Positions 55,259 to 62,675 of a DNA stretch of 64,000 nt are shown one piece after another; position 1 is the first letter of the stretch, and every line of letters begins with the position of its first letter. Where the stretch lies: assembly GCF_030264295.1 (NCBI RefSeq), contig NZ_CP127173.1, positions 9,059,501-9,123,500 on the forward strand, written 5' to 3'. The DNA is from Amycolatopsis nalaikhensis (lineage in GTDB: Bacteria > Actinomycetota > Actinomycetes > Mycobacteriales > Pseudonocardiaceae). The position numbers and the translations under genes are program-made. The notes under the pieces are model-generated. The model saw only the letters and a list, made by a program, of their open reading frames with translations, had not been told where the DNA came from and made no database searches.

Positions 55259-56140
55259 TCAGTGCGCGGTCAGCTCCGCCAGCCGCGGCACCGCCGGGGC
55301 CATTCCCTCGATCCACGCGGCGGGAGAACCCGTGGTCGGGGTGATGATCGCCGTCTCGATGCCGAGCTTCGCGTACGGCGCCATCGCGCGGACGAATTCG
55401 TCGCGGGTTTCCGGTGTCGGACGCGGGTTGTTGGCCAAGACCGTCTTGCGGATTTCGCGGTAGTCGCGGCCGACGTCGTCGCAGTGGCGGCGCAACACGT
55501 CCAGCTTGTGCTCGACGTCCTCGGGCGACGACGCGAAGAGGTTGCACGCGTCGCCGTACTGCGCGACCAGCCGCAACGTCTTGCGTTCGCCGCTGCCGCC
55601 GATCAGCACCTTCGGGCGGTGGATCGGCTGGGGCGAGCACAGCGTTTCGGCGAGCTGGTAGTGCTTGCCCTCGAAGGGGCCGTTGTCCGCCGGGTCCCAC
55701 ATCTGCCCGCAGATCCGCAGCGTCTCCTCCAGGCGCTCGAACCGTTCGGCGACCGGCGGGAACGGCACGCCCATGCCGCGGTGCTCCCGCTCGAACCAGG
55801 CCGCGCCGATGCCGAGCGCGGCCCGGCCGCCCGAAAGGACGTCCAGCGTGGTGACGATCTTCGCGAGCAACCCCGGGTGCCGGTAGGTCACGCCGGTGAC
55901 CAGCAGGCCGAGCTCGATCCGGGACGTGTGCGCGGCGAGGAAGCCGAGCGTCGTGTAGCCCTCCAGCATGTTCGCCTCGGCGGGGAGGCCGGTCGGCTCG
56001 ATCTGGAAGTAGTGGTCCATGAAGGACAACCAGGTCGCACCGGCCTCCTCCGCCGCGGCACCCACCCGGGCGAGCTCGCCGGCGATGGCGGTCGTCCCGC
56101 CGTCGATGTCGAAGATGGGGAGGTGGAAACCGAGTTCCAT
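55259..56140 (-). CDS. LLM-class F420-dependent oxidoreductase
   Basis: A 293-residue LLM-fold protein. The ATG at 56140 has AGGAGA 8 bp upstream. Recognisable blocks are MELGFHLPIF, FMDHYFQIEPTGLP, GYTTLGFLAAHTSRIELGLLVTGVTYRHPGLLAKIVTTLDVLSGGRAALGIGAAWFE and KVLIGGSGERKTLRLVAQYGD. Such proteins use F420 (or FMN) to reduce or oxidise small substrates; the cofactor is inferred from the subfamily pattern. It has its own MerR-type promoter and lies 62 bp downstream of an SAHH-like gene. Substrate unknown. Confidence 0.86.
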   Translation of the reverse strand: MELGFHLPIFDIDGGTTAIAGELARVGAAAEEAGATWLSFMDHYFQIEPTGLPAEANMLEGYTTLGFLAAHTSRIELGLLVTGVTYRHPGLLAKIVTTLDVLSGGRAALGIGAAWFEREHRGMGVPFPPVAERFERLEETLRICGQMWDPADNGPFEGKHYQLAETLCSPQPIHRPKVLIGGSGERKTLRLVAQYGDACNLFASSPEDVEHKLDVLRRHCDDVGRDYREIRKTVLANNPRPTPETRDEFVRAMAPYAKLGIETAIITPTTGSPAAWIEGMAPAVPRLAELTAH

Positions 56141-56175
56141 GGAACGTTCTCCTGACGTGTGGTCGGCCTGCCCAC

Positions 56176-56206
56176 ACGCTATGACCTGGAGCGCGCTCCA
56201 GGTCAA
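56176..56206 (-). promoter_or_regulatory. MerR-type promoter with palindromic operator in a 19-bp spacer
   Basis: On the minus strand TTGACC (56206-56201) and TAGCGT (56181-56176) are separated by 19 bp. Within and around the spacer lies a perfect 24-bp palindrome, TGACCTGGAGCG with its complement (56182-56205). Over-long spacing with a centred dyad is the hallmark of promoters activated by MerR-family regulators, which distort the DNA. It would drive the LLM gene at 56140. The palindrome overlaps the SAHH-like stop codon. No MerR gene is in the window. Confidence 0.75.
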
Positions 56207-57339
56207 GCCAGCGCGGCCACCAGGTCCGTCGCGATCCGGTGCTCGACCGGCGACGGCACCGGCTGCACCCCGGCGGCGAGCCCGCCCGCGGCCACCGCCG
56301 CCAGGCTGCGGACCTGCAGCGTGAGCCCGAGATCCATGGCCTGCACGGAGTTCCCGTTCGCGGCGGTCAGGTTGAGCATCCGGCCGCGGTCGAGGACGAC
56401 GATCTCGCGGCCGTCGGCCAGCACGTGCCCGGTGCGGCGGCCCGGCGTCCCGTACTCGACCGTGCGAACTGTCACCGCCCGCAGCGCGTCCGCGTCGATT
56501 TCCCACGCGAAGTGCCCGACACCGGCGAGCAGCGCGCCGTCGGGCAATGCCGCCAGCTCCGCGGCGCCGACGACGCCGGGTGCGCCGGTCGCGGTGAACA
56601 CCGCCCGCGCGTCGGCCAGGACCTCGGTCGACGACCCGACACGGTGACCGTCCAAAATGGCCTGCAGAGCCCGCATCGGATCCGGGTCGCACACCGCGAC
56701 GCGCGCGCCGAGCCGGGACAGCGTGTCGGCGACGCCCTTGCCGCACGGCCCGTAGCCGAGCACCGCCGCGCGCATGCCCGGCACCATCAGGTTGGTGGCG
56801 TTGAGAAATCCCTGCACGACGCTCTGGCCGACGCCGAACTCGTTTTCCACCAGCAGTTTCAGCCGCGAGTCGTTGATCACGACGACGGGGTGGCCGACGC
56901 GCCGCTCCCGCAGCCGCACGCCGCCGGTGGTCGTTTCCTCGGTGCCGCCGAGGTATCCGGCGGGCGCGCCGGTGGCGAGGAGGGACAACGTGAGGTCGGC
57001 GCCGTTGTCGAGGGTGAGGTCGGGTTCGCGGGCGAGCACGGCGTCGACGTTGCGCGCGTGGTCGGTCTCGTCGTCGGCGCGGCGCGTGTGGACCCGCACG
57101 CCGAGCGCCCGCAGCGCGTCCGCGACGTCGTCGTGGGTCGTGCCGGGCGAGCCGGTCAGCGTGATTTCGACGCCGGCGCGGGCCAGCAGGGTGACCAGGG
57201 CGCCGGTCTTGGGTTCGACGTGCAGGCACATCGCCAGGCGCCGCCCGGTGAGCACCGGCGCGCACTCCTCGACGGCCGCCGCGGTCAGGGGCATGTGCTT
57301 GAGCGCCCAGTGCGTTCCGGCGTGCTCGGATGAAGGCAT
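56203..57339 (-). CDS. S-adenosylhomocysteine-hydrolase-like NAD-binding protein
   Basis: A 378-residue protein, shorter than true SAHH (430-490). It keeps the family outline: GTEETTTGGVRLRE (Glu134-135), VINDSRLK with Lys161, the NAD loop GYGPCGKG (195-202), and GHFAWEID. Several catalytic positions differ from SAHH: the Asp after the Lys is Glu165, the active-site Cys is Val170, and the adenosine-contacting GHPS motif is NGNS. It may act on another nucleoside-like or thioether substrate, or be non-hydrolytic. It follows an 18-codon peptide gene by 46 bp with an AAGGAC ribosome site. Confidence 0.78.
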   Translation of the reverse strand: MPSSEHAGTHWALKHMPLTAAAVEECAPVLTGRRLAMCLHVEPKTGALVTLLARAGVEITLTGSPGTTHDDVADALRALGVRVHTRRADDETDHARNVDAVLAREPDLTLDNGADLTLSLLATGAPAGYLGGTEETTTGGVRLRERRVGHPVVVINDSRLKLLVENEFGVGQSVVQGFLNATNLMVPGMRAAVLGYGPCGKGVADTLSRLGARVAVCDPDPMRALQAILDGHRVGSSTEVLADARAVFTATGAPGVVGAAELAALPDGALLAGVGHFAWEIDADALRAVTVRTVEYGTPGRRTGHVLADGREIVVLDRGRMLNLTAANGNSVQAMDLGLTLQVRSLAAVAAGGLAAGVQPVPSPVEHRIATDLVAALA

Positions 57340-57385
57340 GACTGTCCTTACGGTTGAAAGGAAAGGGACCCGGAGCTGGGGTTCG

Positions 57386-57442
57386 TCAACCGTAGAAGTC
57401 GCAGCGGTAGGAGTGATCGCCGAAGATCGCCCGTCCGCTCAT
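57386..57442 (-). CDS. 18-residue peptide gene, possible precursor or leader peptide
   Basis: An ATG at 57442 begins MSGRAIFGDHSYRCDFYG, with a TGA ending at 57386. It starts 4 bp after the stop of the membrane hydrolase gene and ends 46 bp before the SAHH-like start, so it lies inside a tight operon. The C-terminal half is rich in His, Tyr, Cys and Phe, unlike random GC-rich codons here. No strong ribosome site is seen, but translation could be coupled to the upstream stop. It could be a small modified-peptide precursor, a leader that controls the SAHH-like gene, or chance. Confidence 0.4.
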   Translation of the reverse strand: MSGRAIFGDHSYRCDFYG

Positions 57443-57446
57443 GCGC

Positions 57447-58688
57447 TCAACTTACCGTCTCGGCCAGGAACGCCGCCACGTCGGGCGTCGCCGTCACGGG
57501 AACTCCCGCCGTTCGCAGCCGGTCCGCGAACTCCGCCGAGCCGGGGCCGCCGTCGGCGATGAGGAACGGCGGTGCTCCGGCGGCCGGGTAGCTCAGCGGG
57601 CTCGCCGGGAAGCGTGCCAGGAACACCGCGGCCCGCTCGGGCAGGCTGGTGCCGGTGAACTTCGCCGGAGCGCCGACGGCCGCCACCGCGCGGACCGTGC
57701 TCGCGTCATCGGCCTCCCGGGCGACGCCGAGCAGCGACGCCAGCGTGCCGCCGGTCCCGGTGCCCCACGCGGCGATCCGGGCCGGGTCGATGCCGAGAGC
57801 GGCCGCGTTGGCCTTGAGGAACCGGACGGCGCAGCGGGCGTCCGTGAGCGCCGACGGCCAGGGGGCGGCCGGGGCGAGGCGGTAGTCGATCGACGCGACG
57901 ACGAAGCCGCGGGCAACGAGGGCGTCCCGCACCGGGCCGGGCCGCGACCCGGTGAGCAGCGCGCCCGGCCCGGTCGGCTTGCGGTTGCCGAACACGAAGC
58001 CGCCGCCGTGCAGGTACAGCGCCACCGGGGCCGGACGCCCGCTCGCGCGCGGCCGGGCGAGGTCCATCGCGAGCGGGACGCCGTCGGGACGGCAGTATTC
58101 GACGGTGCCGCCCTCGAGCAGCGTCGACGGGCGCGGGCTGGCGAGGCCGTCGGCGGCCGCGACGGTGCCCGCCGCGCCGGTCGCGAGCACCAGCAGGAGG
58201 ACGGGGAACAGCACGATCCACGCGAACACCCGCCGCGGCGCGGACGGCCGAGGGTGCGCCCGCCGCCGCGCGACGACGAGGAAGCCGAACAGCGCGACGA
58301 CCTGCAGCCCAGCGGCGACGTAGTCGGTGAAGCCGACGACGGTGTCCGCGGGTTGCCAGGGATCGAACCGCGCGAGCAACCCGAGCGGCCGGCTGACCAC
58401 CCACAAGCCGAGCCCGGCCGCGGCGGCGACGGCACCGGACCGCGCGGTCTTGCGGGTCGGCCACCCCAGAACGGCGAAGACGGCGACGAGTTCGAAGGCG
58501 GCGACGGCGCCGAACAGCATCGCGTAGAGCTGCCAGATCCGCCAGATCCCGGGCACCGCGGCAGCCGGGATGAGGGCAGCGCCGAGGGCCGCGAAAGCGG
58601 CGGTGACCAGCAGCGGACCGCGCCGCAACGGAGGCGGCACGGTCACCGCGGGGCGGTAGGCACCGCGCTGCCCGTCGACGACCTTCAT
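57447..58688 (-). CDS. Membrane-anchored HSL-type alpha/beta hydrolase lacking the nucleophile
   Basis: A 413-residue protein. Four or five hydrophobic helices occupy about residues 25-190, followed by a hormone-sensitive-lipase-type hydrolase domain with the oxyanion motif LYLHGGGFVFGN. At the nucleophile elbow, where GDSAGG is expected, the sequence is GTGTGG with Gly311 in place of Ser. The C-terminal part (LIADGGPGSAEF ... VTATPDVAAFLAETV) also lacks the usual catalytic His. It is therefore probably not an esterase; a binding or scaffolding role is likely. The 18-codon peptide follows after 4 bp. The 203 bp upstream hold no gene I can recognise. Confidence 0.78.
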   Translation of the reverse strand: MKVVDGQRGAYRPAVTVPPPLRRGPLLVTAAFAALGAALIPAAAVPGIWRIWQLYAMLFGAVAAFELVAVFAVLGWPTRKTARSGAVAAAAGLGLWVVSRPLGLLARFDPWQPADTVVGFTDYVAAGLQVVALFGFLVVARRRAHPRPSAPRRVFAWIVLFPVLLLVLATGAAGTVAAADGLASPRPSTLLEGGTVEYCRPDGVPLAMDLARPRASGRPAPVALYLHGGGFVFGNRKPTGPGALLTGSRPGPVRDALVARGFVVASIDYRLAPAAPWPSALTDARCAVRFLKANAAALGIDPARIAAWGTGTGGTLASLLGVAREADDASTVRAVAAVGAPAKFTGTSLPERAAVFLARFPASPLSYPAAGAPPFLIADGGPGSAEFADRLRTAGVPVTATPDVAAFLAETVS

Positions 58689-58891
58689 GGCGCCAGTGTC
58701 ACCCTGGAGGCGGGGCTCCCGCCATGACACGGGCGGTGGCTGCCGCTCGCGGGCGCCCGCAGGGGTGGTGGCCGGCCAGCGAGCGGCCGGAGCGAATCAG
58801 GCCCCGCAGCGGTGGCGGCGCGGCCCCCGGCCGACTCCGCGCGGTGGCCAGCCGCGCCGTCAGCGCAAAGCAGCAGCTCGCGGCGGATTCC

Positions 58892-59887
58892 TCAGCCATA
58901 ACAGTCAGCCAGGGCACCGAACGCGGCCTTCGGCTCCCACGGCAGCCCGGGATACGTGTCCCCGGACCCGTTCTCCAGCACCTTCACCACGCCCCAGCTC
59001 GCCATGTCGAGGTCTTCGCGCGGGTCGGCCCGGTGCACCAGCCCGTAGCAGACGAACGTGCACGCGAACGCCGCGTCGACCCCCTCCGCCTCGAACACCG
59101 CCAGCAGCTCGCGGAAGTAGCGCGCCTGCTCCTCCTCGTCGCGGACGTACGCGCCGTTGAGCCGGACCGGGACGTCGCCGTCGTACTCGACGATCTCGCC
59201 GCACCGGGCGCCGAGGTCCGCCGCGCCGCGGTAGGGCGTCACGCCGAACTCCGTGATCGCCACCGGCTTGCCCGCCGCCACCAGCGAACGGATGCCCTCC
59301 TGGTAGCTGTCGGCCACCTCCTTCGACCGGTGCGCGTCGACCGCGACGATGTCGAACAGCGCCCAGTCGACCCGCTCCAGCGGCACCGACGCGTAGGTGA
59401 CGCGGCCGCCGAACCGGGCGCGGACCACGGCCACCGCCCGGGCCAGGAACTCGTTGACCTGCTCGGAAAGCCCGGTCAGGAGCTCCCGGTCGGCGAGGAG
59501 GTTGCCCAGCCGTTCCTCGATGCCGTCGCCGGGCAGGAAGCCGTGGTTGAACAGGCTCAGCTCGGCCCCGGTGACGAACACGACCTCGGCACCCGCTACG
59601 CGAAGGCGTTCGGCTCGCGCGGCACCGTCGGCGAGCAGGTCCAGGATCTCCTCCGGCGTGCGGTCCCACGGGAACGGCGAGAACCACACCTCCAGCCCGA
59701 GCGCGGCCGCCTCGCGAGCGGCGAACTCGATCCGGTCGAGGTCCGTGCCGATCAGCCGCACCGCCGTGCAGTGCAGGTCGTCGCGGATGACCGCCAGCTC
59801 GCGGCGGACCAGGCCGGTGTCGAACGGGCGGTTGAACTTCCCGCCGCGCTCGAAGCCGGTGTCGTAGCCGATGCCCTTGGCGCGCAT
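58892..59887 (-). CDS. TIM-barrel glycoside-hydrolase-like protein
   Basis: A 331-residue cytosolic protein. GGAGGAG precedes the ATG at 59887. The pattern of beta/alpha repeats and the two acidic residues at strand ends, Glu109 in VTGAELSLF and Glu213 in AITEFGV, match acid/base and nucleophile of clan-A glycoside hydrolases. The N-terminus RAKGIGYDTGF and VRLIGTDL are similar to proteins often left as hypothetical. No signal peptide, so any substrate is internal. Divergent from a TetR gene across a perfect operator-like palindrome, so probably ligand-induced. Substrate unknown. Confidence 0.72.
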   Translation of the reverse strand: MRAKGIGYDTGFERGGKFNRPFDTGLVRRELAVIRDDLHCTAVRLIGTDLDRIEFAAREAAALGLEVWFSPFPWDRTPEEILDLLADGAARAERLRVAGAEVVFVTGAELSLFNHGFLPGDGIEERLGNLLADRELLTGLSEQVNEFLARAVAVVRARFGGRVTYASVPLERVDWALFDIVAVDAHRSKEVADSYQEGIRSLVAAGKPVAITEFGVTPYRGAADLGARCGEIVEYDGDVPVRLNGAYVRDEEEQARYFRELLAVFEAEGVDAAFACTFVCYGLVHRADPREDLDMASWGVVKVLENGSGDTYPGLPWEPKAAFGALADCYG

Positions 59888-59901
59888 GTCTCCTCCAAAA
59901 T

Positions 59902-59927
59902 TAGGGTACGGTCCGTACCGTACCCTA
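59902..59927. promoter_or_regulatory. TetR operator palindrome between the hydrolase and TetR genes
   Basis: TAGGGTACGGT (59902-59912) and ACCGTACCCTA (59917-59927) are exact inverted repeats around 4 bp, with an inner GTACGG-T-CCGTAC symmetry. It lies in the 60-bp gap between two divergent start codons, so one bound TetR dimer pair could control both genes. Confidence 0.78.
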
Positions 59928-59947
59928 GATGCGCTAGGCTGGGTCCC

Positions 59948-60526
59948 ATGCCCGAGAGGACGCGGCGCCGCGGCGCCGAGCTGGAAGACGCGATCCTGCG
60001 TGCCGCCGCGGACGAACTCGCCGAGTCCGGCTACCCCGGGCTGACCATGGAGCGCGTCGCCCAGCGGGCGGGCACCAACAAGAACGCGCTCTACCGCCGC
60101 TGGCCGAACCGCGCCGCGCTCGGCGTCGCCGCCTACCGGCACCTGGCCGAAGCCAAGTTGAGCCCGCCCGACACCGGTGAGCTCCGCGAAGACGCGCTGA
60201 CCCTGCTGCGCGCGATCAACTGCGGCCAGTCCTCCCCCGCCGCCCGGATCCTGCACGGCCTCCTGACCGGCGTCGGCGACGAGCCGGAGCTGCGGCGGCA
60301 GCTGCACGAACAGGCGGCCGAAGGCGGCACCAAGCCGTGGCTCGCGATCCTGGAGAAAGCCATCGCGCGTGGCGAGGCGCGACCGGAGGCGCGTCACCCG
60401 CGAGTCGCCACCGTCGCGCTCGTGCTGCTGCGCAACGAATACCTCACCCGCGGACTGACCACAGTGGACGACGCCGTGCTCGTGGAGATCGTCGACGAGG
60501 TCTACCTGCCGCTGGTGCGCGCGTGA
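59948..60526 (+). CDS. TetR-family transcriptional regulator
   Basis: A 192-residue TetR protein from ATG 59948. The helix-turn-helix is AILRAAADELAESGYPGLTMERVAQRAGTNKNALYRRWPNRAALG, and the C-terminal domain has the helical pattern of the TetR_C ligand-binding group. Its stop overlaps the start of a kinase-like gene (GTGA). The palindrome in its promoter suggests autoregulation and control of the divergent hydrolase gene. Ligand unknown. Confidence 0.9.
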   Translation: MPERTRRRGAELEDAILRAAADELAESGYPGLTMERVAQRAGTNKNALYRRWPNRAALGVAAYRHLAEAKLSPPDTGELREDALTLLRAINCGQSSPAARILHGLLTGVGDEPELRRQLHEQAAEGGTKPWLAILEKAIARGEARPEARHPRVATVALVLLRNEYLTRGLTTVDDAVLVEIVDEVYLPLVRA

Positions 60527-61527
60527 CGGCCCGCCTGGCACGCCACGAGAAGATCGCCGCGGCACTGGCCGAAGCCGGGGACGGCCTCCTGGCCGACGCG
60601 CACCCGCTGGGCACCGGGATCGGCGGGTCGACGTGGCTGCTGCGGGTCGCGGGGGAACCCGTCTTCGTCAAACGCGTCGCCCTCACCGACGTCGAACGCC
60701 GCAACGACGGCTCGACCGCCGATCTGTACGGGCTGCCGCCGTGGTCGCACTACGGCGTCGGCTCGGCGGGCGGCGGGGCGTGGCGGGAACTGGCGGCCCA
60801 CCGCGCCGCGAGCGACTGGGTGCGCACCGGCGCCTGCGAGCACTTCCCGCTCCTGCACCACTGGCGGATCCTGCCCGGACAGCCGCGACCCCGCACCGAC
60901 CTGGAGCGGGACGTCGCGTTCTGGCACGGCGACCCCGGCGTCCGGCGGCGACTGGAAGCGCTCGATGACGCGACCACCGACCTCGTGCTGTTCCTCGAAC
61001 ACCTGCCGGGGAACCTCGACCGGTGGATCGACGACCACCCCGACGGGATCGACCTCGCCCACCGGGACCTCCGCGCGATCACCGAGTTCCTCGCCGCGCG
61101 GGGCGTCCAGCACTTCGACGCGCACTTCGCGAACATCCTCACCGACGGCGACCGGCTCTACCTCTCCGACTTCGGGCTCGCCGTGTTCCCGGACTTCGCG
61201 CTCTCCGACGCCGAAGCCGCCTTCCTCGCCCGCCACGCCGACCACGACCGGGCCTACGTGCTGACCCACCTGGTCAACCGGATCGCCCGGCGGCACGCCG
61301 ACGGCACGGGCTACCGCGCCGTCCACGGCGTGGTGCGCGAATGCGCGGCGGGGCGCGCGGTGCCGGGCGCGCACCCGTTCCTGCACCGCTACGCCCCGCT
61401 CGCCGTGGTCGTCAACGACTTCTACGTCGCCCTGCACGGGGATAGCCGCAAAACGCCTTACCCCGACCGGGAAATCGCTCAGCAGTTGGAGCGTGCGGGC
61501 TTGCCCGCGAACCGGTCGCCGAGGTAG
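60523..61527 (+). CDS. Protein-kinase-like-fold phosphotransferase
   Basis: A 334-residue protein from GTG 60523 overlapping the tetR stop. The kinase fold is indicated by VFVKRVAL (ATP-binding Lys), ITEFLAARGVQHFDAHFANILTDG (catalytic loop with Asp and Asn) and LYLSDFGLAVF (metal-binding DFG). The overall pattern is nearer to small-molecule or atypical kinases than to Pkn-type Ser/Thr kinases, which usually have HRD. It has no membrane segment. Its last 49 bp overlap the 3' end of the converging lipase gene. Substrate unknown. Confidence 0.78.
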   Translation: MTARLARHEKIAAALAEAGDGLLADAHPLGTGIGGSTWLLRVAGEPVFVKRVALTDVERRNDGSTADLYGLPPWSHYGVGSAGGGAWRELAAHRAASDWVRTGACEHFPLLHHWRILPGQPRPRTDLERDVAFWHGDPGVRRRLEALDDATTDLVLFLEHLPGNLDRWIDDHPDGIDLAHRDLRAITEFLAARGVQHFDAHFANILTDGDRLYLSDFGLAVFPDFALSDAEAAFLARHADHDRAYVLTHLVNRIARRHADGTGYRAVHGVVRECAAGRAVPGAHPFLHRYAPLAVVVNDFYVALHGDSRKTPYPDREIAQQLERAGLPANRSPR

Positions 61528-62648
61528 TTCACGACGTCGCCCGCGGAGAACGCCAGCGTCGTCACGTGCTCGCCGACGTAGGTGCCCCACGTGACGTCGA
61601 CCCCGGCCGCGCAATAGGTCCTGCGCAGCGCCTGTGCCTGCGACAGCGGGATGATCTCGTCGAGGCTGCCGTGGAACAGGAAGACCGGGGCCTTCGGCGG
61701 GCGCGCGCCCAGCTCGTTCTCGGCGAGCCGCGCCTGCCACTTCGCCGTGGTGAGCGGGTTCGCCGTCGTGTAGTCCGCGATGTGCCCGAACGCGTAGCCG
61801 AACACGGCGTCGACGCAGGCGTCCTGCTGCGTCTCGTACAGCGTCTGGCCGCGCTCGTTGAGGTAGGCGGGCAGGTCCAGCTCCGGGTAGGCGGCGTCCA
61901 GGCCCAGCGCCGACAGCAGCAGGAAGCCGAACCCGATGCCGCCGTCGAGGCTCTTCGCCACGACCTCCAGGTCCGCGGGGGTGCCGCCGGCCGCGATGCC
62001 CACGACGTCCAGCTCGGGCGCGTACGACGGCGCCAGCTCGCCCGCCCACGCCGCTCCGCCGCCACCTTGCGAGTAGCCCGAGAACGCGACCGGCCCGCCC
62101 GCCGCCAGCCCCGCCGCGGGCAGCCGGGTGGCCGCGCGGACCGCGTCGATCACCGTGTGGCCTTCCGACCGGCCGACGACGTAGGTGTGCAGGCCGGGTG
62201 TGCCGAGGCCCTCGTAGTCGGTGATGGCCACGGCCCAGCCGCGGCGCAGCATCGCGTCGATGAACAGGGGCTTTTCGTAGTCCGGCTGGAACTTCGACGG
62301 CGCGCAGCGGTCGCCGATGCCCCGGGTCCCGCTGGCCACCGAGACGATCGGGCGCGGCCCGGCGCCGGTCCACGGCGTCGTCGGCACCAGGACGCGGCCC
62401 GACACCGCGATCGGCGTGTCCGTCGCCGACCGCGACCGGTACAGCAGGAGGTAGCCGCGCGCGCCGGACTGGTCCGGCAGCGGCCGCCACCAGACGACGT
62501 CGCCGTCCGCGCCGTCCGGCAGCGGGCTCGGTGGCGTGTAGAACGCGTCACCGGCCGGGCCTTGCGGCGGGTCCGGCACCGCGGCGCCCATCGTCGACAC
62601 CAACGCGACGACCGCCAGCAGCAGCGGCCGGAAACGGTTTCTCCGCAC
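61479..62648 (-). CDS. Secretory lipase (LIP family), paralogue of 12969-14183
   Basis: A 389-residue secreted lipase with a signal peptide of about 24 residues. The start is GTG 62648 after CGAGGAG. The nucleophile is in FSGYSQGGGGAAW, the acid in FHGSLDEIIPL, the His in VGEHVTTLAF, and the YTPPSPLP segment near the mature N-terminus is shared with the other copy. It lies 27 bp after the cholesterol-oxidase-type gene on the same strand, so sterol ester or lipid breakdown outside the cell is a plausible job. Its 3' end overlaps the converging kinase gene by 49 bp. Confidence 0.86.
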   Translation of the reverse strand: MRRNRFRPLLLAVVALVSTMGAAVPDPPQGPAGDAFYTPPSPLPDGADGDVVWWRPLPDQSGARGYLLLYRSRSATDTPIAVSGRVLVPTTPWTGAGPRPIVSVASGTRGIGDRCAPSKFQPDYEKPLFIDAMLRRGWAVAITDYEGLGTPGLHTYVVGRSEGHTVIDAVRAATRLPAAGLAAGGPVAFSGYSQGGGGAAWAGELAPSYAPELDVVGIAAGGTPADLEVVAKSLDGGIGFGFLLLSALGLDAAYPELDLPAYLNERGQTLYETQQDACVDAVFGYAFGHIADYTTANPLTTAKWQARLAENELGARPPKAPVFLFHGSLDEIIPLSQAQALRRTYCAAGVDVTWGTYVGEHVTTLAFSAGDVVNYLGDRFAGKPARSNC

Positions 62649-62675
62649 GGGAACTCCTCGTCGAGCCCAGGGGTT

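Noticed and set aside
58892..60565. Extended 557-codon version of the TIM-barrel gene
   Set aside because: The extra 226 codons are antisense to tetR; the ATG at 59887 has a strong ribosome site and a clear operator upstream.
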